64,000 nucleotides of DNA from NCBI GenBank assembly GCA_009784725.1, contig WQXS01000002.1, positions 62,001 through 126,000 of the forward strand, read 5' to 3'. The stretch is from Oscillospiraceae bacterium (GTDB lineage: Bacteria > Bacillota > Clostridia > Oscillospirales > Oscillospiraceae). Made by a program: the position numbers and the translations under genes. Below are positions 25,497-34,418 of this stretch, one piece after another. The notes beneath the pieces are model-generated. The model worked only from the letters and a program-made list of their open reading frames with translations. It was not told where the DNA came from and searched no databases. How positions within the stretch are numbered: the first letter of the stretch is position 1; each line of letters starts with the position of its first letter.

Positions 25497-27293
25497 TCAT
25501 GGTAAAAATGTGTTCCATGCACCGTATAATAATATAAATGCCATAAACCCGAAAACACAACTTGAATATGCGGTTTTATTAATTTTGTTTTCTATGTTAA
25601 AGCTTAATACAGCATAGAAAAACGGGAATAAAAGAGGTATCAGATATCTTTTTTGGATTCCGTTAATAACTGAAGCACCTACTTCCGAAAATGCTATGTA
25701 CATAGAGGTTGTATATAATGCTACAGTTGCAAATAAAATAATAATCATCTTGATTTTATTAGATATTGTTGAAGAAAATCTGTCTTTTTCGCTCCTGTCA
25801 GTCAGAGCAATAAACATTATAAAAAACATAGTAAAATTCGGAAACGATGAATGACCGTATGAAATATACCATGTAATAAAGCGTTCATTAGAAAACATAT
25901 TTAAATAATCTTTTAAAAAGTTTAATAAAATTCCTGCATATGTTAACGGGTTTTGAAGAATAAAGCGTACCTGTCCCGATGCACTTATATTTTCTCCGGC
26001 ACGTATATCTTCATATCCTGTGCCGCCCGTTGTAAAATAAGGAATCATAAAGCTTGCAACCACAAATAATACTAAACCCGTGACTGCAGCAAGATAAATT
26101 TTGTATTCCTTGCTTGAATTGAACTTACTTTTACGTATGAAATACAAAACCAGCATAACGGGAAAATATATTGCTTTCGGCGAAAGTCCGATTACAAATG
26201 CACCAATCATTATTACAATATTTTTCAGCTTGATTTTTTCGTCCGGAGTTTGAATTTCATGGAAATAATATGCAAAACCAAGTAAAAGGAAGGCTTTTAA
26301 CCAGTGATCGTATCCGACAGTGGTTGATACCAGAAATGTTAAAGGTGCAAGTGCAATTGCCGCCATTAAGTATTTCCCGCTGTTAAGCCTTTTAATTGCA
26401 AAATAAACTACTGTTGTATATAAAAGATGACTGCCGAACATAACCATCCATAAAATAATATTCGGCGATAATACAAGGCTTCTGCCGAAGTAAATTACAA
26501 GCCCCATCGGAATATGTGAAATCCTGTAATATAAAGAACGCAGACTTGTATTACCTACCCATGTAAGTGTATCCGCACCTTTCGGGAATGAATAAACGAC
26601 TGCATTGTCTTCTCCCGACGGCAGCCATCCGAAATATCCCGTTTGGAAGGTTCTGGCTAAAGTCAAATCCGACTGAACTACAGATACATTTAATATATAT
26701 GATTCTTCCACTGCCCACGCCCAGTGCATTTCATTGTCAAGTCCGAAAAATAACATCGGGTGTGTTATTACATATAATAACCCTATTGCCGTTGAAATTG
26801 AAAAAAACAGTTTTTCGGGTTTTCCCCGAAAGATATACATAAAATACCCCGATAAACCTATCGTCATAAAAAATGCAGTTCTTCTGACAGCATTGCCTAA
26901 GCCTCTCGGAGAAAAAAACGAATAAATAAAATCAACAGCAAATGCAGCAACCAATATTAATATTAAGATGCCTATGTGTATAAGAAGCTTCCTGCGGTTT
27001 TCTCTTACATATATTTTATAATACTTAAATCTGTTTGTAATATGTTCGCATAGCTTGTCAATCCAACCGAATTTTGCCGCAGGTATCCAGGCAGCCGTTA
27101 CAAACAGACACATTGTCAGTGCCATAATCACACCATCTATATCGCCGCTCCAATAACGTCCCGCTTTTTCTTCCGTTATAGGATCAATAATAAACCGATA
27201 AGAGGAAGCCGCAAAAAAATAGTTGCTCGCTCCTATCAAAAGCAAAGGTATAATTATAATCAGCAGTGCAAATATATTACTTTTCTTTAACAT
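25497..27293 (-). CDS. DUF2142-like multi-pass membrane protein (probable GT-C)
   Basis: A 598-residue protein with about 13 membrane segments. The central and C-terminal parts (PMLFFGLDNEMHWAWAVE, SVINGIQKRYLIPLLFPFFY) resemble DUF2142, a GT-C-like family of wall-glycan membrane proteins. It may use the polyprenyl-phosphate sugar made by the GT2-DUF2304 genes that follow it in the operon. It is the first gene of a ~21-kb minus-strand unit. There is no ribosome binding site before ATG 27293. Instead a promoter -10 box ends six bases upstream, so the message is probably leaderless. Catalytic function is not proven. Confidence 0.68.
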   Translation of the reverse strand: MLKKSNIFALLIIIIPLLLIGASNYFFAASSYRFIIDPITEEKAGRYWSGDIDGVIMALTMCLFVTAAWIPAAKFGWIDKLCEHITNRFKYYKIYVRENRRKLLIHIGILILILVAAFAVDFIYSFFSPRGLGNAVRRTAFFMTIGLSGYFMYIFRGKPEKLFFSISTAIGLLYVITHPMLFFGLDNEMHWAWAVEESYILNVSVVQSDLTLARTFQTGYFGWLPSGEDNAVVYSFPKGADTLTWVGNTSLRSLYYRISHIPMGLVIYFGRSLVLSPNIILWMVMFGSHLLYTTVVYFAIKRLNSGKYLMAAIALAPLTFLVSTTVGYDHWLKAFLLLGFAYYFHEIQTPDEKIKLKNIVIMIGAFVIGLSPKAIYFPVMLVLYFIRKSKFNSSKEYKIYLAAVTGLVLFVVASFMIPYFTTGGTGYEDIRAGENISASGQVRFILQNPLTYAGILLNFLKDYLNMFSNERFITWYISYGHSSFPNFTMFFIMFIALTDRSEKDRFSSTISNKIKMIIILFATVALYTTSMYIAFSEVGASVINGIQKRYLIPLLFPFFYAVLSFNIENKINKTAYSSCVFGFMAFILLYGAWNTFLP

Positions 27294-27299
27294 TGTTTA

Positions 27300-27328
27300 A
27301 TGATACAATCAACCGGTAAAAAATGCAA
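27300..27328 (-). promoter_or_regulatory. Promoter of the large minus-strand glycan unit (leaderless start)
   Basis: On the minus strand TTGCAT (27323-27328) is followed after 17 bases by TATCAT (27300-27305), then six bases, then ATG at 27293. Transcription would start at or next to the A of the start codon. No Shine-Dalgarno sequence is present. Its -10 box overlaps that of the opposing plus-strand promoter, so the two directions probably compete. Confidence 0.65.
27301..27309 (+). promoter_or_regulatory. Extended -10 promoter for the YidC-TagF fusion gene
   Basis: TGATACAAT fits an extended -10 element (TGn before TACAAT). It would start transcription near 27316, leaving a short leader with AAGGA before ATG 27344. 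The -35 region is weak. The same ten bases, ATGATACAAT, recur in the divergent promoter at 59498-59507. Confidence 0.5.
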
Positions 27329-27343
27329 GAAGGAATACGCTCC

Positions 27344-29230
27344 ATGGGTATTATTGACTTAATTTTCGGTACATTTTTTGGTTTCATAATGTATTTTTGT
27401 TATGTCATTACCGGTAATTTCGGCTGGGCAATAGTTGTGTTTACCGTTATTGCAAGAATTGTTTTATTCCCGATAGCCCTTATTTCACAAAAAAATTCAA
27501 TAATAATGGTAAAAATCCGGCCCGAGCTTGCTGATTTACAGGCACGCTACGAGGGTGAAACGGATACTCTTATCAAAGAGCAAAGAGCATTATACAAGAG
27601 AGAAAAATACAGCACATTAAAAGCTCTGCTTCCGCTTCTTCTTCAAATCCCAATAATAATCGGAGTAATAAGTGTTGTTAATAACCCGGCAAGACACCTT
27701 GGAGACGATGTAAACCGTTTCTTTTTCGGAGCCGATATGTTCGCTCTCCCTGAAAACTTTCTGATTCCCGCTCTTGCAATTCTTTCGACACTTCTGCTTT
27801 GCATAGTGCAAAATAAATATAATGTAATCTCAAGAGAGCAGGGTTTTATAGGAAAATGGGGAGTCTCTGTTTTCCTTGTTATTTTTACGGGATGGTTCGT
27901 ATTTGTCGTTCCCTCAGGCGTGGGACTTTACTGGACTTACAGTAATGCAGCAGGCATAATTGTTCTTGCAATATGTAACATGATATATAATCCGGCAAAG
28001 TTTATTGATTATGAAAACCGTTCGGTAAAACACCGTAAAACAGCGGATGAAAAAAAGGCAGACCGCTTAAAAAGAAAACAGGAAAAAGAGCGTGAAAAGA
28101 CCGATATGCAGCGTTTTTTCAGTGAAGAAAAAGAACTTGTTTTTTACTCGGAAGCAAGCGGTTTCTATAAATATTTCAGTTTTTTTATTGATTATATTCT
28201 TGATAACTCCGATATAACCGTGCACTATCTGACATCGGATATAAACGACCAAATTTTCAAAATAAATAAACCCCGCTTTAAATCATACTTCTGCTCGGCA
28301 CATGGAATGATAACCGCTTTTATGAAAATGGATTGCGGTATTCTTGCAATGTCAATGCCGTCTTTGGAGACTTACCAGTATAAACGTTCTATTGTTAAAA
28401 AAGATATTGAATATATTTACATCGAACACGGTATAGGCAGCTACCACCTGACACACCGAAAAGGTGCGGTTGACCATTACGATACAATTTTCTGCTACAG
28501 TAAAAATAATAATGAAGAAATACGCAATTCAGAGCAGGTTTACGGACTTCCCGAAAAAAAGCTTGTTAATGTCGGCTTCGGACTGCTTGATTTACTGATA
28601 AAAAACTACGCCGTGATGGATAAGAAAACCAAAGAGAAACCGCAGATTTTAATAGCTCCGTCCTGGCAGATAAATAATATTCTTGAATACTGCCTCCCAC
28701 CGCTGCTTGAAGACCTGTTTGCTATGGATGTTAATGTAATTATCCGCCCGCATCCGGAATTTATAAAACGTTTCCCCGGAAAAATGAAAGCTTTAAATGA
28801 AAAGTATTCTACTTATATCGGCAGCAATCTGGAAATTGAAACCGACTTTTCATCAAACGAAACAGTTTTCACATCTGATCTTATAATCACCGACTGGTCA
28901 AGCATTGCACAGGAATTTTCGTTCACAACAAAAAAACCCTCTCTATATATAAACACCCCGATGAAAGTCATGAACCCCGAATGGAAGAAAATAAACGTAG
29001 AACCAATGGAAATATGGATAAGAAATAAAATCGGCATCGCAGTTGAACCCGAAGAGCTCGGTGACACACAAAATATAGTCCGTGAGCTACTCGATAACAG
29101 CGATAAATACAAAACTGCAATCGAAGAAATAATATCCGAATACATGTACAACACCGGAAACGCAGCAGAAACCGGCGGGAAGTATATAATTGATGAAATA
29201 ATAAAAAGAAGAAATTTGCGCTCTGAGTAG
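27344..29230 (+). CDS. YidC/Oxa1-like membrane domain fused to TagF-like CDP-alcohol phosphotransferase
   Basis: A 628-residue fusion protein. Residues 1-~220 form an Oxa1/YidC-type membrane domain without a large external loop. They include WAIVVFTVIARIVLFPIAL with an arginine at 38 inside the first helical pair, a charged hairpin (IRPELADLQARYEG), and KALLPLLLQIPIIIG. A very basic linker follows at about 226-252 (DEKKADRLKRKQEKEREK). From ~264 the protein matches the CDP-glycerol glycerophosphotransferase family (TagF/TarF) with IYIEHGIGSYHLTHRKG, IIRPHPEF and SDLIITDWSSIAQEF. It may polymerise or decorate teichoic-acid-like chains with an alcohol phosphate at the membrane. The following genes make an activated choline-like donor. 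The track start 27323 is replaced by ATG 27344, which has AAGGA. The role of the YidC-like part is unknown. Confidence 0.85.
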   Translation: MGIIDLIFGTFFGFIMYFCYVITGNFGWAIVVFTVIARIVLFPIALISQKNSIIMVKIRPELADLQARYEGETDTLIKEQRALYKREKYSTLKALLPLLLQIPIIIGVISVVNNPARHLGDDVNRFFFGADMFALPENFLIPALAILSTLLLCIVQNKYNVISREQGFIGKWGVSVFLVIFTGWFVFVVPSGVGLYWTYSNAAGIIVLAICNMIYNPAKFIDYENRSVKHRKTADEKKADRLKRKQEKEREKTDMQRFFSEEKELVFYSEASGFYKYFSFFIDYILDNSDITVHYLTSDINDQIFKINKPRFKSYFCSAHGMITAFMKMDCGILAMSMPSLETYQYKRSIVKKDIEYIYIEHGIGSYHLTHRKGAVDHYDTIFCYSKNNNEEIRNSEQVYGLPEKKLVNVGFGLLDLLIKNYAVMDKKTKEKPQILIAPSWQINNILEYCLPPLLEDLFAMDVNVIIRPHPEFIKRFPGKMKALNEKYSTYIGSNLEIETDFSSNETVFTSDLIITDWSSIAQEFSFTTKKPSLYINTPMKVMNPEWKKINVEPMEIWIRNKIGIAVEPEELGDTQNIVRELLDNSDKYKTAIEEIISEYMYNTGNAAETGGKYIIDEIIKRRNLRSE

Positions 29231-29276
29231 AGCACCAATAATAGTTAATTAATAATAAAATTAAATCAAATAAGAC

Positions 29277-29305
29277 TTGACTTTGTTCATTTTAGGATTT
29301 ATAAT
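29277..29305 (+). promoter_or_regulatory. SigA promoter of the choline-decoration operon
   Basis: TTGACT (29277-29282) and TATAAT (29300-29305) are separated by exactly 17 bases, about 33 bases upstream of the ATG at 29339. This is one of the best promoter matches in the window and marks the start of the four-gene operon ending at 34355. Confidence 0.82.
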
Positions 29306-29338
29306 CGCCAATATGAACAAAAGGGAAGTCTTTTTATT

Positions 29339-31111
29339 ATGAAAACCGATCATTTTGTTTTAATTTGCAGGGAGCTTGTCAAAAAGCCCGAAGCCACTCA
29401 GAGAGAGCTTGCCGCAAGCGGAAAAGTCTCCCTTGGTGTGGTTAATGCAACCATTAAGACCTGTCTCTCGTCCGGTTATTTGATGCAAAGCAACCCTCGA
29501 AAGCTGACCGTTACCGAAAAAGGTAAAGCAGAGCTCGAAAAATACCGTGTAAAAAACGCAATAATTCTTGCTGCAGGATTTGGATTCCGTTATACCCCTC
29601 TGACATATGAAACACCAAAGGGACTTCTCGAAGTACACGGACAGCCGATGATTGAGCGGCAGATAGAACAGCTGATAGAAAAAGAAATTACGGAAATAAT
29701 TATTGTTGTCGGCTATAAAAAAGAGCGCTTCGATTATCTTATTGACAAATACTGTGTCAAGCTTGTATATAACCCCGAGTACGCAAGCAAAAATAATTTC
29801 GTCAGCTTGTATAACGCAAAGGATTATCTCGGCAGCACATATCTGCTTATGTCGGACAGTTGGATAAATAATAATATATTTAACACATATGAATCACAAA
29901 GCTGGTTTTCATGCTTGTATTTTAAAGGAGATACCACAGAGTGGTGTGTAAAAGCAACCCCCTCGGGTAAAATCGAGTCAATTTCCACAGGAGGAAAGGA
30001 TTCCCTCGCAATTGTAGGCCCGGCGTTTTTATCACCCTCTTTCACCGGGACATATAAACAGTACTTATCTGATTATTATAACCGCCCCGGAACCGATGAT
30101 TACTGCTGGGAAAGCATTCTAAAGGAACAGATAAATACATTACCCATATATATCAATGAGCAGACGGGAAATGTGCACGAATTTGAAAATCTCGATGAGT
30201 TAATGAAGTTTGACCCGACCTACACGGAAATTTCAAATAAAGAAATCATGGTTTCAATTTCCGCACACTATAATGTGCCCGAGCACAAAATATTTGAAAT
30301 TTACCCGATAAAAGAAGGTATGACCAACAGCACCTTTCATTTTTCCGTCGGTGAAGATAAATACACCTACAGAATCGCCGGGCCCGGTATAGATAAGCTT
30401 ATAAACCGGAAAAACGAAAAAACTATTTACAACGCCATCCGAAACACAAAAATATCCGACGATGTAATGCTTCTTTGCACAAAGTCGGGAGTTAAGATTT
30501 CAAAATTCATAGAAAAAACAAGACATGCCGATCCAAATGACGATACCGAGCTGCAAATATGCATGGATAAACTCCGTTTTATACATGAGCTCGGAATAAC
30601 CTGTCCGCACCGTTACGGTATCGACAAAATGATAGATTATTATACAACCCTTTCCGAAAACTTAAACGCAATTTACTTTACCGATATTGAAGAAATTAAG
30701 CAAAAAGTGCAAAGACTTCTTGATATTACACAAAACCTGAATATACCCGAAGTGCTGTGCCACGGTGATTACGTTCACACAAACATTCTGATACTACCCG
30801 ATGCATCGGTTAAAGTCATTGACTGGGAACACAGCGGCATGGGTGACCCGATAATGGATGTGGCAATGTTTGCAATATTTGCACAGTTTGATAAACCCCG
30901 TATAGATGCATTACTTGGTATGTACCTGCAAAATGAACCGTCAAGGGAAGAACGGCTTCGGTTATATTTATATATCGCTCTCAGCGGTTTTTTATGGTGC
31001 ATGTGGAGTCAGTACAAACAGGCAATCGGCGAAGAATTCGGCGAGTATCCGCTTAAAATGTATCGTTACATGAAGGATTATTATAATATTGTGATGGAGT
31101 ACGTGAACTAA
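29339..31111 (+). CDS. Winged-helix / CTP:phosphocholine cytidylyltransferase / choline kinase fusion (LicC-LicA-like)
   Basis: A 590-residue three-domain protein. Residues 1-68 form a winged helix-turn-helix (KKPEATQRELAASGKVSLGVVNATI). Residues ~73-300 are a nucleotidyltransferase of LicC type (AIILAAGFGFRYTPLT, TPKGLLEVHGQPMIERQI). Residues ~310-590 are a choline/aminoglycoside-type kinase of LicA type with CHGDYVHTNIL near 480 and VIDWEHSGMGDP near 500. Together these would phosphorylate choline (or ethanolamine) and activate it as a CDP derivative for wall decoration. The winged helix could sense substrate or regulate the operon. The gene follows a near-consensus promoter; AAAGGGAAG precedes the ATG. 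Domain calls are firm; the exact alcohol is inferred, supported by a choline-type transporter and a choline-binding protein nearby. Confidence 0.87.
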   Translation: MKTDHFVLICRELVKKPEATQRELAASGKVSLGVVNATIKTCLSSGYLMQSNPRKLTVTEKGKAELEKYRVKNAIILAAGFGFRYTPLTYETPKGLLEVHGQPMIERQIEQLIEKEITEIIIVVGYKKERFDYLIDKYCVKLVYNPEYASKNNFVSLYNAKDYLGSTYLLMSDSWINNNIFNTYESQSWFSCLYFKGDTTEWCVKATPSGKIESISTGGKDSLAIVGPAFLSPSFTGTYKQYLSDYYNRPGTDDYCWESILKEQINTLPIYINEQTGNVHEFENLDELMKFDPTYTEISNKEIMVSISAHYNVPEHKIFEIYPIKEGMTNSTFHFSVGEDKYTYRIAGPGIDKLINRKNEKTIYNAIRNTKISDDVMLLCTKSGVKISKFIEKTRHADPNDDTELQICMDKLRFIHELGITCPHRYGIDKMIDYYTTLSENLNAIYFTDIEEIKQKVQRLLDITQNLNIPEVLCHGDYVHTNILILPDASVKVIDWEHSGMGDPIMDVAMFAIFAQFDKPRIDALLGMYLQNEPSREERLRLYLYIALSGFLWCMWSQYKQAIGEEFGEYPLKMYRYMKDYYNIVMEYVN

Positions 31112-31112
31112 T

Positions 31113-32063
31113 ATGAATATTTTAAAAGAAATTATCAGCAAAATAGAGCCCTGGAATACCACATCGGTTAACTGCGATTATATCGAAGATGAGCTTCGTT
31201 CATTACTCGGCGGTTATGTTAAAGAAATCAAAAGGCTTTCCGACGGATATACAAATGTATCATTTTTTATAATCGATAATAATGATGATAAATACAAGCT
31301 GTCTGTCTTTGTAAATGAGGAATCATATTTATCTGAAAATAAGCTCCGGGAATTTTTGCAAAACAGAAAAAGAATATATGACATTTACGGAAGTAAGCTC
31401 GGTATAATTTACCATGACATAAATAAAGTATTATCTTTATTTATTGACGGAACCGTTGCAACATCTGCTTTAAAAGAAAACAGCGGAGATACCGGCAGAT
31501 TAATTTCATTCACAGAAGCAATCATAAAAAATATTGACAAGTTTCATAACGATATGGAGCTTGTGCATGATTTTAAGTATCTTGACCTTACCGGTTTATT
31601 TTACGATTCACTAAAAGAGCAAAATCTCATTGAAAAAGGCACAATTCCCGATGATGTTATATTGGAAAAAATAAAGCTGATAAGAAAATTCGAAGAGTCA
31701 TTCTCCGAAGAATGGTTCGCTCTTTCGCACCGTGATACAGACCCGATTAATATGATTTATATTCCCGAAACAGGGGAGTTTCGCCATATAGACTTCGAAT
31801 TTACCGGAAAAGGTTTAAAATACTACGATTACGCAAACTGCTACAATGTTCTTAAAAATATTAATGTTGTCGGTGATGAAGTTCTGGAAGGTTTTAAAGA
31901 AAATCTTTTATCGTTTAAACCGGAATTTAATATAGAAGACTTCCAAACATCGGTTAACATCATGACCTTTATTTGGGGTTTATGGTATTACTTATACGGC
32001 CTTAAATTTAATGATGACAGGCTTACAAAAATCGGCATCGACTGGATTAATGAACTGAAATAG
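31113..32063 (+). CDS. Second choline/ethanolamine-kinase-like phosphotransferase
   Basis: A 316-residue kinase of the aminoglycoside phosphotransferase/choline kinase fold. The catalytic loop reads LSHRDTDPINMIY near residue 208 and the metal-binding DFE-type motif HIDFEFTGKGLKYYDYAN near 226. The start lies one base after the preceding stop. It differs from the LicA part of that fusion, so it may act on another amino alcohol or on a sugar-linked acceptor. The next gene is a second nucleotidyltransferase, giving a duplicated kinase-plus-transferase pair. The substrate is not determined by sequence. Confidence 0.78.
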   Translation: MNILKEIISKIEPWNTTSVNCDYIEDELRSLLGGYVKEIKRLSDGYTNVSFFIIDNNDDKYKLSVFVNEESYLSENKLREFLQNRKRIYDIYGSKLGIIYHDINKVLSLFIDGTVATSALKENSGDTGRLISFTEAIIKNIDKFHNDMELVHDFKYLDLTGLFYDSLKEQNLIEKGTIPDDVILEKIKLIRKFEESFSEEWFALSHRDTDPINMIYIPETGEFRHIDFEFTGKGLKYYDYANCYNVLKNINVVGDEVLEGFKENLLSFKPEFNIEDFQTSVNIMTFIWGLWYYLYGLKFNDDRLTKIGIDWINELK

Positions 32064-32074
32064 GAGAGAAAATA

Positions 32075-32884
32075 ATGTCCATAGGAATTTTCATAATGTG
32101 CGCAGGCGAAGGCTCAAGATTACCGTACGATATAGGTAAAATAATCCCTAAATGCATGCTGCCTGTGTCGCTCGTTGATGAATCATATACAGGTCCTGAT
32201 TTGATAATCAGCAGGATTGTAAAGCTATTAAACACTGCTGCGGAAGGAAAAACTTGCGAAATTAATATTATGGTTTCCAACACTGACCCGCTCATTGCCG
32301 GTTTCCTTAAAAATCTCAGTGAAAATGTTTCTGTTAACGTGATTGAAGGACACGAATCCAGCATCAACACACTTAAGTACTGCGACAAAATAATTAAAGC
32401 CGGAAATTATCAGTCATGTATGTTTATAAACGGAGATATGTTTATTTCCGATACGGAAATTGTCAGTAAAAGTATGAAAGAAGTGCTCGACAGTGTTGAC
32501 GTTTGTCTTGTTGAAAACCACAGAACCTTTAAGTATCTTTGGTCATCGGTGGTTTGTGATAATAATAATAAATTCCTTTCAATTTACCCCGATTATGTTT
32601 TCACAACAAATAATTTATGTGATGTAACATATTTCTGCAGGCAAACTTATGAAAAAATAATAAATGAAATCGATGCGGGTTTTTACCATCACTGGTGGGA
32701 AATGACATTTATCAAAATGATAAACAATAACGAGCTTGAGCTGCATGCAGTACTCGTCTTTAACCCCGGAGAGCAGGCACTGCTTTCAAATATAAACAAC
32801 ATAAACCGAAACTTAACAAAAACTCAGGTTTATGATGAATTAAAAAGAAAAATAAGTTTTTTGGAGGAGAAATTAAATGATTAG
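32075..32884 (+). CDS. Second LicC-like nucleotidyltransferase
   Basis: A 269-residue nucleotidyltransferase. The N-terminus IFIMCAGEGSRLPYDIGK contains the nucleotide-binding GxGSR signature, followed by the PKCMLPV loop. FINGDMF near residue 113 supplies a metal-binding aspartate. It probably makes a second CDP- (or other NDP-) activated small molecule in partnership with the kinase encoded just before. It has an excellent ribosome binding site (AGGAGAG). Its stop overlaps the transporter start by eight bases. It could also be a sugar-phosphate nucleotidyltransferase; gene context favours an alcohol phosphate. Confidence 0.75.
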   Translation: MSIGIFIMCAGEGSRLPYDIGKIIPKCMLPVSLVDESYTGPDLIISRIVKLLNTAAEGKTCEINIMVSNTDPLIAGFLKNLSENVSVNVIEGHESSINTLKYCDKIIKAGNYQSCMFINGDMFISDTEIVSKSMKEVLDSVDVCLVENHRTFKYLWSSVVCDNNNKFLSIYPDYVFTTNNLCDVTYFCRQTYEKIINEIDAGFYHHWWEMTFIKMINNNELELHAVLVFNPGEQALLSNINNINRNLTKTQVYDELKRKISFLEEKLND

Positions 32885-34355
32885 GAAAAAGTTCAACTTA
32901 TCCATCCTGCTCATCCCACTTTTGGTGCTGGTAGGCTTGGGTGCGATTTTGCTTATCTTCCCCGACCAAAGCGCAGGCTTTATTGACGGCGGATTAAAAG
33001 CATTTATCGACAATTTCAGCTGGTATTATCTGCTGATCGGATTTCTGTTCGTTGCGATTCTTGTAGTCCTTGCATTCAGCAAGTACGGTAAAATCAAGCT
33101 CGGCGACACAGATAAACCAAAATATCCCACAATTGTATGGGCAGCAATGATTTATACAACAACAATGGCTGCCGACCTTATCTACTTTGCATTCAGCGAA
33201 TGGATGAACTACTACAGCCTTGCAGATACCCTGCACGGTGATGCGGTAGACCTTGCACTGACGTATCCGCTATTTCATTTCGGCCCGACACCATGGGCGT
33301 TCTATATCCTTCCCGCAGTCGCTTACGCATACTGGATGTATACAAAGGGTAAAAACGTAAATAAGATGTCCGATGCAATGATGATTAAAAACAAAAAAAT
33401 CGTCGGAGCAATTGATTTGTTTACAATGATAAGCGTTTTGATTGCAGCATCAGTTACACTTACAATCTCAATAGCCCTTACCCCCGTATGCTTCTCCGAG
33501 CTGTTCGGTATCGAAATGAGCCACGGTGTTTCTATAGCGGTTCTGCTCGGCATAGCGATAATTTATACGATTGCAATATTCATGAAACGCGGAATAGAAA
33601 ACATGGTCAAGATAAATGTTGTTTTGTACGCTCTGCTGATAGCTGTATTCCTGTTTTCACCGAACATCCTTTTTATTATCGAAGGTGCGGTTACGGGTAT
33701 CGGAAGTCTTTTCAATAATTTCATTCCGATGAGCCTAAATGTTGACCCTGCAAGAGAGCTTGGCGGCTTTGTTCAGGACTTCACCGTATTTTACTGGGCA
33801 TACTGGATTGCATGGGCTGTAATTGTCCCTGTATTTCTCGGTAAAATATCCGAAGGCAGAACCATACGAGGCATGATTATCGGCGGCATGAGCGCAGGTG
33901 TCCTCGGCGGTTTCACATCGTTTTTTGTCCTCGGAAACTCGGGACTTGCAAATCAGTTAAACGGAAGCTTTGATTTTATCGGAATGATGAACGAAGGCGC
34001 GGACGTAGGTTACCTTATAATCGAAGTATTCAGAACATTCCCGGTCTTTATGCCGCTTGCAATAATGCTGCTTGTCGGTATAACAATGATGATGTTTAAT
34101 GCTACCACACTTGATGTTATGATTCTGCTGACATCCGAAGCAAGCTACAGAAACGAAGAGGATTCATTGAACCCCTCGAAAAAGATGAAAATATTCTGGT
34201 GCCTGATGTTCTTCATCCTGCCTGTAGTATTTATTCTTAACGAAAACAGGCTCGCATCACTTCAAACAGTGCTTATACTGTTCGGTCTGCCGATGAGTAT
34301 GCTGCTTATACGGGTTATATATGTGTTTATTAAATCACTCGTCAAAGAGCATTAA
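32877..34355 (+). CDS. BCCT family transporter (choline/betaine type)
   Basis: A 492-residue transporter with 12 membrane segments. AADLIYFAFSEWMNYY near residue 100 and YWAYWIAWAVIVPVFLG followed by ISEGRTIRGMI near 310-335 correspond to the conserved aromatic-rich region of betaine/choline/carnitine transporters. It would import choline for the kinase and cytidylyltransferase encoded upstream. In pneumococcus this job is done by LicB of another family, so a BCCT member here is a functional replacement. GGAGG precedes the ATG, and the gene overlaps its neighbour. A strong terminator follows. Exact substrate is inferred. Confidence 0.87.
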   Translation: MIRKKFNLSILLIPLLVLVGLGAILLIFPDQSAGFIDGGLKAFIDNFSWYYLLIGFLFVAILVVLAFSKYGKIKLGDTDKPKYPTIVWAAMIYTTTMAADLIYFAFSEWMNYYSLADTLHGDAVDLALTYPLFHFGPTPWAFYILPAVAYAYWMYTKGKNVNKMSDAMMIKNKKIVGAIDLFTMISVLIAASVTLTISIALTPVCFSELFGIEMSHGVSIAVLLGIAIIYTIAIFMKRGIENMVKINVVLYALLIAVFLFSPNILFIIEGAVTGIGSLFNNFIPMSLNVDPARELGGFVQDFTVFYWAYWIAWAVIVPVFLGKISEGRTIRGMIIGGMSAGVLGGFTSFFVLGNSGLANQLNGSFDFIGMMNEGADVGYLIIEVFRTFPVFMPLAIMLLVGITMMMFNATTLDVMILLTSEASYRNEEDSLNPSKKMKIFWCLMFFILPVVFILNENRLASLQTVLILFGLPMSMLLIRVIYVFIKSLVKEH

Positions 34356-34371
34356 AACCTCAACATAAAAG

Positions 34372-34398
34372 TGCTCGCCCCCACTTTGGGGGCGAGCA
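34372..34398. terminator. Bidirectional terminator between the transporter and repeat-protein genes
   Basis: An 11-base-pair perfect stem (TGCTCGCCCCC with its complement) closes a five-base loop. It lies between two genes that converge, 17 bases after the transporter stop and 20 bases from the repeat-protein stop. T-rich sequence follows on both sides, though not as a pure run. Confidence 0.85.
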
Positions 34399-34418
34399 AA
34401 TTATTATTTAGGGGTTTT

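Noticed and set aside
27323-27343. Upstream start of the YidC-TagF gene from the ORF track
   Set aside because: The ribosome binding site AAGGA lies inside this segment and points to ATG 27344.
27344-28003. A true YidC membrane insertase
   Set aside because: The domain is fused to a phosphotransferase and encoded in a glycan locus; a housekeeping insertase normally lies elsewhere, near rpmH/rnpA.
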